A DNA stretch of 13,479 bases from positions 1-13,479 of the forward strand of contig CAYMST010000128.1 of the NCBI GenBank assembly GCA_964393115.1. The letters run 5' to 3'. The notes under the pieces are model-generated. The model saw nothing but the letters and a program-made list of their open reading frames with translations. It had not been told where the DNA came from and did no database searches. Shown here in pieces: positions 8,621 to 13,479 of this stretch. Source of the DNA: CAYMST01 sp964393115 (lineage in GTDB: Bacteria > Bacteroidota > Bacteroidia > Cytophagales > Cyclobacteriaceae). How positions within the stretch are numbered: position 1 is the first letter of the stretch; every line of letters starts with the position of its first letter. The position numbers and the translations under genes are program-made.

Positions 8621-8670
8621 CATCATAAAGTAAAGATCACAATTACTTTATGATGTGATCTTTAAAGACC
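8621..8670. repeat. cluster of overlapping, mutually exclusive inverted repeats
   Basis: Two perfect inverted repeats interlock. CATCATAAAGTAA (8621-8633) pairs with TTACTTTATGATG (8643-8655) across nine bases, and AAAGATCAC (8632-8640) pairs with GTGATCTTT (8655-8663). The order is B-A-B'-A', so both full stems cannot form in the same strand. A near-palindrome, GATCTTTAAAGACC (8657-8670), adds a third option. The cluster lies about 155 bases beyond the desaturase stop and upstream of the propeller promoter. It could be a terminator, an operator or a switching RNA. The rest of the 411-base gap (8407-8817) holds the propeller promoter and leader hairpin and no gene. Confidence 0.6.
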
Positions 8671-8817
8671 ACCGACACCTTTGCTTATTTATTCTTATGG
8701 GTTAGTAAATGAATATTTTAGGTCGATTCTTCTCGAGACTAGTGGATGAAGGTCAGTTTTCAGTCTCACCTAAAACTTATCCAATTTGAATGGCGATTAT
8801 TAAACCAAAAGTTTAGG

Positions 8818-9876
8818 CTACGTTTCCGTCAATTGAAATTTTAACGTCCTATTTCGTAGTAATTCAATGATTTCATCATCTGAAGAAAAACGGTTGCCGA
8901 TATTAACAAATTGCCGAGCGAGCTTGTGATACTGCTTGGTCATTAGGAAAAACCAAACTTGATTATAATCTAGTTTCTCGAATACAATTGCGTTCATCTC
9001 AGCGTATTTGTCTACGTTACTTAAAAAGTTCGCTGGCATTTCCGTCCAATGTAGTTTTGGATGTATGTGGTGTCCAATGTGATACCCATCGTTGAAGCAC
9101 TGCTTATTGTATAGAGAGTTTATACAGGTAATACTGTTTAGCCAACTATTAGAAGGATCTTTTGAGGCAATAAAGGCGTGCTGTGCCCAGTTACCCATCA
9201 TCATTAGCACTCGAATCAGGATCACTGGGAATAAAAAAACTACAAGCGAAGCTTTCCAGTTCAAAAATGCAGAACCAATGATGATCATTATATAAAAAAC
9301 CTCACCTACAATTACTTTTCGCTTGAGCTTATTTAACTTTTTCCGACCATAATAGTGTGCCAGGTTGGCAATACCTTTAAGGAAAAACCGAATTAGATAC
9401 GTCAGCCAAGCCCGAAAGCTATCTCTCTGATAAATGACGGTCGTGCTATCATCATTAAGCATATTATTTTCCGCATGATGCATGCCGATATGGTGTAAGT
9501 AGTATAGTCCAGGACTTTGACCAAAAAGCAATCCAAAAAACCAAGGAATCCAGTAGTTGTGCTTTTCGTTTTTAAAGAGCTTATTATGACTAGTGTTATG
9601 AAGCAGCAAGGTAAAAGGTCCTAACATGGTCGCTAAAAAAACCAAATAAATCAACGCAACTAGACACCTCCACCAGAAGCTGACATTGGGCCAAATTATT
9701 TCATTAAGAAAAACAATGGCCGCAAGTGGTAAAAGTAGTAGCGTTACTTTCGTAAGCAAGTAAATAAAGGGCAGATCTCTTTTGTCGTTAAGTCTTTTTA
9801 TGAAAAAGTTTTCAAACGAATTGTACTTTGCCTTGTCCTGATGTTGTGGATCAATGATTTCTGAAAGCTGCACCAT
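8818..9876 (-). CDS. membrane fatty acid desaturase
   Basis: This 352-residue integral membrane protein belongs to the membrane fatty acid desaturase/hydroxylase family, whose members use a di-iron centre and O2 to insert double bonds (or hydroxyls) into acyl chains or related lipids. The three iron-binding histidine boxes are present and in order: HNTSH (93-97), HIGMHH (129-134) and HIGHH (266-270), with an extra His in WAQHAF (233). Hydrophobic segments are near 37-60, 68-91, 110-122, 191-206 and 211-228, giving the usual two-hairpin layout with His boxes on the cytoplasmic side. The length is normal for the family. The gene stands alone; no redox partner or lipid gene adjoins it. The ATG at 9874-9876 has no clear ribosome site, as is common in this phylum. 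Position and substrate specificity of the reaction cannot be read from the sequence; a carotenoid- or sphingolipid-type substrate is possible. Confidence 0.88.
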   Translation of the reverse strand: MVQLSEIIDPQHQDKAKYNSFENFFIKRLNDKRDLPFIYLLTKVTLLLLPLAAIVFLNEIIWPNVSFWWRCLVALIYLVFLATMLGPFTLLLHNTSHNKLFKNEKHNYWIPWFFGLLFGQSPGLYYLHHIGMHHAENNMLNDDSTTVIYQRDSFRAWLTYLIRFFLKGIANLAHYYGRKKLNKLKRKVIVGEVFYIMIIIGSAFLNWKASLVVFLFPVILIRVLMMMGNWAQHAFIASKDPSNSWLNSITCINSLYNKQCFNDGYHIGHHIHPKLHWTEMPANFLSNVDKYAEMNAIVFEKLDYNQVWFFLMTKQYHKLARQFVNIGNRFSSDDEIIELLRNRTLKFQLTET

Positions 9877-10043
9877 AATGAATTGCCGAAAGAAGATAAT
9901 TATCCAAGAAAATCCTATTCAACTATCAAATAAATCGGCAATCCACAAAGAAAGTGCTGATAAAGTCTAACCCTCGGCTTCCTGATCATAATCAGAAAGA
10001 TAGGCAAACCGCCAAAGCGCTTCTATAAATCTGTGATATGAAA

Positions 10044-10051
10044 TAACTTTG
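10044..10051 (+). promoter_or_regulatory. candidate minus-7 promoter box for the TfoX-like gene
   Basis: TAACTTTG matches the Bacteroidota minus-7 consensus TAnnTTTG and lies 17 bases before the ATG at 10069, which would give a very short leader. No good TTTG is found at the expected minus-33 distance. The box overlaps a small palindrome, CTTTG-GTA-CAAAG (10047-10059), that could be an operator. The remainder of the 192-base divergent gap with the desaturase shows nothing else clear. Confidence 0.35.
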
Positions 10052-10068
10052 GTACAAAGCCAAAAAAC

Positions 10069-10392
10069 ATGTGGGAAGAAAAACTGAAAATCTATGACGA
10101 GCTAGTGTCTAAATGCCCGAGATTTAAAAGGAAAGGAAAAACGGTACCAAATACCTCCGCGAATGGACATATGTTCTCCACACTCAACAAGGACGGTGAA
10201 ATCGGAATACGATTCTCAAAAGAAGTACAGAAAAAATATATGGATCTCTGGCAAACAGGCATATTCAAATCCTATAATGCGGTCATGCAGGGCTATGTAC
10301 TTGTACCGGACCATATGTTAGAAGACTTAGACGGCCTAGCCCAGTATTTGGATGAGAGCTATGACTATGTGATGTCACTTGACCCCAAATAA
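10069..10392 (+). CDS. TfoX/Sxy N-terminal-domain-like small protein
   Basis: This is a 107-residue soluble protein. The pattern GHMFSTLNKDGEIGIRFS (33-50), MQGYVLVP (73-80) and LDESYDYVMSLDPK (94-107) resembles the single-domain TfoX N-terminal family, which is widespread as stand-alone proteins. In Gammaproteobacteria the full-length relative TfoX/Sxy regulates competence, but there is no reason to assume that role here, and single-domain members are largely uncharacterised. No catalytic residues or membrane segments are seen. It probably heads a two-gene unit: an AraC-family regulator starts 31 bases downstream on the same strand. The ATG at 10069 fits the usual family length. The family assignment is by motif recognition; function is unknown. 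Confidence 0.7.
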   Translation: MWEEKLKIYDELVSKCPRFKRKGKTVPNTSANGHMFSTLNKDGEIGIRFSKEVQKKYMDLWQTGIFKSYNAVMQGYVLVPDHMLEDLDGLAQYLDESYDYVMSLDPK

Positions 10393-10423
10393 AAGCTTCA
10401 GTTGATGGCCAAATAGATAGACT

Positions 10424-11266
10424 GTGAAGGGTACTGATATTCTGACGCTGCTCACCAAGATCAAATCATTTTATGCACCCTTACAACCGGGTGTACCTAT
10501 TGGCGGTCAAGAAATTGTATATACTGAAGTAAAGCCTGATCACGAAATTGAGCACTTGGTATATTGTTTTTGGCAACTCCGCACTCCTCAACCACTAGAA
10601 GAACCGTTTAGCTATCGTGTAGTGTCGGATGGCTGTATTGACATCTTCTTCAACAACAACCGCATTTCAGAAAGTTTTGTGATGGGGTTTAGTAAAAACT
10701 ATACAGCCTTTTCAATCGGTACAGATTTCGACTATGTAGGTATCAGGTTTTTACCGGCTGCGTTCCCTACTCTCTTTTCAATTGCTGCTACCAATTTGAA
10801 TAGTGATTCTCAATTCTTATATGAGGTGCTTCCTGACTTTGCCAAATGGCTGCAAGCATCGATCTCGACGCAATCATCTCTGAGCTACATCTGTACTCAG
10901 ATGAACGGGAAATTAAGGGAAATACTACACTCCAAAGAGCTTGATGTTGATATTCGGTTTTTAGGAGCTCTCCATCTTATTTTTCAAAACAAAGGCTATC
11001 TACAAACAGAAAACGATCTCGATACTGGACTAAGTCCCCGTCAACTCCGTCGAATCTTCAATTACTATATTGGTACTACTCCTAAAGCTTTTAGTAATGT
11101 GGTAAGATTTCAATATATCTTGAATGCCATACCCTTAGGACAACTGTCCAAGGATAGTAGAGTGTACCTGGAAGTAGGTTTTTTTGATCAGGCCCACTTC
11201 ATCAAAGATTTTAAGCGGTTTTATGGAGTAACCCCAACTCAGGCCTTCGGCCATATACCAAATTAG
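10424..11266 (+). CDS. AraC-family transcriptional regulator with DUF6597-like N-terminal domain
   Basis: This 280-residue protein has a sensor-like N-terminal region (about 32-150, with HEIEHLVYCFWQL, VVSDGCIDIFF and GIRFLP) resembling DUF6597, followed by a C-terminal AraC-type DNA-binding domain (about 185-277). The second helix-turn-helix is clear: VGFFDQAHFIKDFKRFYGVT (251-270) then PTQAF; the first spans roughly 203-225 (LSPRQLRRIFNYYIG). It likely binds promoter DNA as an activator or repressor controlled by an unknown ligand. The start is GTG at 10424: an in-frame TAG lies at 10418-10420 and no in-frame ATG occurs close downstream, so GTG is the best choice, though rare in this phylum. 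It lies 31 bases behind the TfoX-like gene, so co-transcription is likely. Its target may be that gene or the neighbouring VOC gene, but nothing in the sequence proves it. Confidence 0.87.
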   Translation: MKGTDILTLLTKIKSFYAPLQPGVPIGGQEIVYTEVKPDHEIEHLVYCFWQLRTPQPLEEPFSYRVVSDGCIDIFFNNNRISESFVMGFSKNYTAFSIGTDFDYVGIRFLPAAFPTLFSIAATNLNSDSQFLYEVLPDFAKWLQASISTQSSLSYICTQMNGKLREILHSKELDVDIRFLGALHLIFQNKGYLQTENDLDTGLSPRQLRRIFNYYIGTTPKAFSNVVRFQYILNAIPLGQLSKDSRVYLEVGFFDQAHFIKDFKRFYGVTPTQAFGHIPN

Positions 11267-11311
11267 AAATTATCGATAAAAATCAAATATGCCATTCGGT
11301 ATTACTGGCTT

Positions 11312-11334
11312 ATATGGAATTCATAATACCATAT
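11312..11334. repeat. small inverted repeat after the AraC-family gene
   Basis: ATATGG (11312-11317) and CCATAT (11329-11334) flank an 11-base loop, and the match continues imperfectly outward. It lies about 45 bases past the regulator stop and may act in termination, but no T-run follows. Confidence 0.3.
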
Positions 11335-11347
11335 TAGGCTATATAAG

Positions 11348-11480
11348 GGCGTGTTAGTTTACGTCAATGTTTTTTTCTTATTCAAGGCAAAAAACGCAGT
11401 CCTAGCAGCGCTAGGATGCGGACGGCTAGTCAAGGCTTTTTAACGAAGAAGAAGGAAAAAAAAGTAGCAAAATATATGCC
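11348..11480. repeat. long imperfect palindrome, candidate non-coding repeat or MITE-like element
   Basis: At the centre, CGCA-G-TCCTAGC (11395-11406), an AGC loop and GCTAGGA-TGCG (11410-11420) form an 11-base stem with one bulged G. Outward, the left arm (a T-rich run, then TTCAAGGC and an A-run) mirrors the right arm (AAGGCTTTTT, then GAAGAAGG and an A8 run) loosely, giving an element of about 130 bases with a GC-rich core in an AT-rich gap. It encodes nothing. This architecture suits a dispersed palindromic repeat or a structured RNA; only one copy is in the window. Besides it, the gap 11267-11670 contains the small repeat at 11312-11334 and otherwise no gene. Confidence 0.5.
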
Positions 11481-11670
11481 GTTATAGAGTTTAAATGGTA
11501 TCAGATAGCTACACAAAAAAGTTGATTTGAAGGCGTATCGCTAGACTTTATATAAAAAAGCAAAATAGGCTTTCATAACTGTAAGGGTAATTAATGGCTT
11601 GAGAATGTCCGTTTTTTACAATACCTCTACTCATCTGCTCGATAATTTTGGCTTAATAAAAACATTAAAA

Positions 11671-12117
11671 ATGAAAGTAACATTAGCACTTATCACATTG
11701 GCAATTAGTAGTTTATCCAACGCACAAATAAAAAGTAAGATGAAATTAAACGCAGGAATTATCACGGACAAAATAGAAGAAACCAAATCATTCTACACAG
11801 AAATACTGGATTTCGGAGTACGCTTTGAAAATGACTTTTATTTGTTGCTTCATACACCAAATAAGTCGGAGGATATCAGTTTCTTAAAACCCCATTATCC
11901 CAGCCAAAAAGAAATCTTCCAGCGCCCTTTTCAAGGACAAGGAGTTTATCTTACCATTGAAGTGGACAATGTTGATGAGGTGTACGAGCGTGTTCAGTCA
12001 AAAGGTGTAGAAATAGCCATTGATATTCGAGATGAGCCATGGGGTGACCGTCATTTCGCAATCATTGATCCCAATCATGTGGGGATTGATATTGTCACAT
12101 ACACGAAGCCAGAATAG
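11671..12117 (+). CDS. VOC-family (glyoxalase/bleomycin-resistance fold) protein with a putative signal peptide
   Basis: From the ATG at 11671 this encodes 148 residues. Residues 1-18 look like a Sec signal peptide: Lys at position 2, a hydrophobic stretch, and SNA just before Q19 as a likely cleavage site. Residues 24-148 form one VOC module: KLNAGIITDKIEETKSFYTE (25-44), LDFGVRFENDFYLLL (46-60), GVYLTIEVDNVDEVYERV (91-108), and DEPWGDRHFAIIDPNHVGID (111-130). The family binds a metal and catalyses isomerisation, ring cleavage or thiol addition, or simply binds drugs; the substrate is unknown here. The reading frame is open further upstream to a TTG at 11599, but that stretch is not protein-like. 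Relatives commonly begin at the KLNAGI methionine, here ATG 11740, so the signal peptide may be an addition; a cytoplasmic product from 11740 is the main alternative. It is separated from the next gene by about 100 bases. Confidence 0.8.
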   Translation: MKVTLALITLAISSLSNAQIKSKMKLNAGIITDKIEETKSFYTEILDFGVRFENDFYLLLHTPNKSEDISFLKPHYPSQKEIFQRPFQGQGVYLTIEVDNVDEVYERVQSKGVEIAIDIRDEPWGDRHFAIIDPNHVGIDIVTYTKPE

Positions 12118-12179
12118 TTGGTTCAAAAGAGAAACGATTGACGCTAGTCGAATATTTTAGTCAGTAATAAGTTAACTAC

Positions 12180-12226
12180 CATGGTTTGCATTAAATTTAA
12201 TTTTCATTCATTTAATGCAAGCCATG
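12180..12226 (+). promoter_or_regulatory. 16-base inverted repeat overlapping the oxidoreductase start codon
   Basis: CATGGTTTGCATTAAA (12180-12195) pairs with TTTAATGCAAGCCATG (12211-12226) around a 15-base AT-rich loop, with one T/G mismatch that becomes a G-U pair in RNA. Both candidate start codons of the next gene, ATG 12215 and ATG 12224, lie in the right arm. It may be an operator for a dimeric regulator or an RNA hairpin that hides the start codon. No regulator is identified. Confidence 0.6.
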
Positions 12227-13479
12227 AATCATTATACTCATCTCATTATCGGTACCGGTCAAGCTCTCGGAACTCTTCTTGGAAAACTAATTTCTACGAA
12301 AGCATCAATAGGCGTAATCGAGGCTAACAAGGTTGGAGGTAGTTGTGTCAATTATGGTTGTACTCCTACCAAAACTCTAGTAGCGACGGCCAAAGCTTTT
12401 CATCAGGCCAAAAGAGGTAGTTTCTACGGGTTTAGTGTACAAAGTCCTAAGCTTGACTATGATAAAGTGAGAGAGCGCATGAACGAGATTCGAAATGGGG
12501 ACAGTAATGGGTTGACCTCATGGATGGAAGGAGCTGATAACGTAGAACTCATAAGGGGTACGGCAAGTTTTGTGGGGCCAAAAGAGATAGAAGTAAATGG
12601 AAACCGCATCACGGCAGATAATATTTATATCAATGTCGGTACCAGGCCAAGTGCTCCACCCATTCCTGGATTAGATAAAATCCATTGGCTAGATAGTGCC
12701 GGGCTATTAGATTTAGAAGAAGTTCCTGATCACCTGATCATCATTGGTGGTGGCTATATCGGAGTGGAGTTTGCACAGGTATTTAGAAGGTTTGGTGCGA
12801 AAGTGAGCCTAATTCAGCGATCTGAACAATTGATGCCACGGGAAGATGAAGATGTCGCAATGGCGGTTCAAGAATTTTTGGAAGACGAAGGTATTGATGT
12901 ATATACTGATACGTACATTATGGGCGTCGGTAAGCACGGTGATTTTGTAGAAGTAACCATCAAACAAAATGATGAAATCATAGCATTAGATGGTGATCAG
13001 CTACTTATCGCAACCGGACGCATTCCTAATAGTGATACGCTCCGCCTGGAGCATACTGGCATCAAAGTCAATAACAGAGGACATATCGAAGTGGATGATT
13101 ACTGTGAAACTGCCGAACCGGGTGTTTATGCGCTTGGTGATGTTAACGGACATGGAGGGTTTACTCACACCGCTGTAAATGATGCTGAAATTGTATTAGA
13201 TAAGCTGTTCGGTGGCGATCGTACGTTGAGTGGAAGGAACTTGATTTACGGCTTATTCACGGACCCACCACTTGGACGCGTTGGTATGACTGAAAAAGAA
13301 GCGCTGAAAAGAGGTAAAAGGGTTCTAAAGGCCGTCAGACCTATGAGTAAGATCAGTCGCGCAAAAGAAATGGGTGAAACGAAAGGGTTTGCCAAGCTGC
13401 TCGTTGATGCGGAAACTGACTTGATTCTTGGTGCCGCTATTCTTGGCGTTGGTGGAGATGAAATTATAAATATGTTCGC
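12224..13479 (+). CDS. class I pyridine nucleotide-disulfide oxidoreductase (mercuric reductase/lipoamide dehydrogenase-like), partial at the window edge
   Basis: The open frame runs from ATG 12224 to the window end (418 codons plus two bases, no stop). An in-frame ATG at 12215 adds MQA and is equally possible. It is an FAD flavoenzyme that would transfer electrons from NAD(P)H through a redox-active cysteine pair. Visible parts in order: an FAD Rossmann motif GTGQALG (10-16), the disulfide motif GGSCVNYGCTPTK (38-50, Cys41 and Cys46), the NAD(P) motif GGGYIG (175-180), ATGRIPN (263-269), the FAD motif ALGDVNG (303-309), and the start of the dimerisation domain (about 341-418, ending GVGGDEIINMF). 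The catalytic His-Glu region lies past the edge. The Rossmann motif spacing is GxGxxxG rather than GxGxxG. The sequence fits the group often annotated as mercuric reductase-like or lipoamide dehydrogenase; there is no heavy-metal-binding N-terminal domain and no mer or 2-oxoacid dehydrogenase gene nearby, so the true substrate is open. Confidence 0.9.
   Translation, partial: MNHYTHLIIGTGQALGTLLGKLISTKASIGVIEANKVGGSCVNYGCTPTKTLVATAKAFHQAKRGSFYGFSVQSPKLDYDKVRERMNEIRNGDSNGLTSWMEGADNVELIRGTASFVGPKEIEVNGNRITADNIYINVGTRPSAPPIPGLDKIHWLDSAGLLDLEEVPDHLIIIGGGYIGVEFAQVFRRFGAKVSLIQRSEQLMPREDEDVAMAVQEFLEDEGIDVYTDTYIMGVGKHGDFVEVTIKQNDEIIALDGDQLLIATGRIPNSDTLRLEHTGIKVNNRGHIEVDDYCETAEPGVYALGDVNGHGGFTHTAVNDAEIVLDKLFGGDRTLSGRNLIYGLFTDPPLGRVGMTEKEALKRGKRVLKAVRPMSKISRAKEMGETKGFAKLLVDAETDLILGAAILGVGGDEIINMF

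Noticed and set aside
8799..8815. Small inverted repeat (TAAAC/GTTTA) at the desaturase stop as terminator
   Set aside because: The stem is only five AT-rich base pairs and has no following T-run.
11599..11670. Longer start (TTG 11599) for the VOC gene
   Set aside because: The 24 added residues are not protein-like and would place the clear signal peptide internally; ATG 11671 is better.
12990..13178. 62-codon plus-strand open frame
   Set aside because: It lies inside the flavoenzyme gene in another frame; the flavoenzyme frame carries all conserved motifs.

Overview
The window looks like chromosomal DNA of a marine-type Bacteroidota, probably a member of the Cytophagales. The evidence is AT-rich DNA, two very large secreted proteins with a type IX secretion (T9SS) C-terminal tail, TAnnTTTG-type minus-7 promoter boxes, and almost no Shine-Dalgarno sequences. 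The genus is not determined.

Left two thirds (79-8406, minus strand): two tandem paralogous genes of about 4 kb encode Asp-box (BNR/sortilin-like) beta-propeller proteins with a jelly-roll-like module and a T9SS sorting tail. They are colinear almost residue for residue (72 of the first 100 residues identical by my count). Each has its own candidate promoter about 120 bases before its start. The upstream copy (4425-8406) is frameshifted at an A6 run (T6 on the plus strand, 4537-4542). This swaps the last 36 residues of the sorting tail for unrelated sequence, although the original tail is still readable in another frame. A 104-base stretch (2522-2625 and 6866-6969) is identical between the copies in an otherwise diverged background, which points to gene conversion.

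Middle (8818-9876, minus strand): a membrane fatty acid desaturase with all three histidine boxes. The 411-base gap between it and the propeller gene holds a promoter, a small hairpin and a cluster of overlapping inverted repeats that cannot all form at once.

Right third (10044-13479, plus strand): a TfoX N-terminal-domain-like small protein, an AraC-family regulator 31 bases behind it, a non-coding gap with a long imperfect palindrome (repeat-element candidate), a VOC/glyoxalase-fold protein that appears to carry an added signal peptide, and the first 418 codons of a class I pyridine nucleotide-disulfide oxidoreductase (mercuric reductase/lipoamide dehydrogenase-like) cut by the window edge. 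A 16-base inverted repeat overlaps the start of this last gene.

No tRNA, rRNA, CRISPR array, transposase or phage gene was seen. The most unusual items are the frameshifted secretion tail, the conversion tract, the propeller insertion and the three inverted-repeat structures. I see no clear new multi-gene defence or biosynthetic system.
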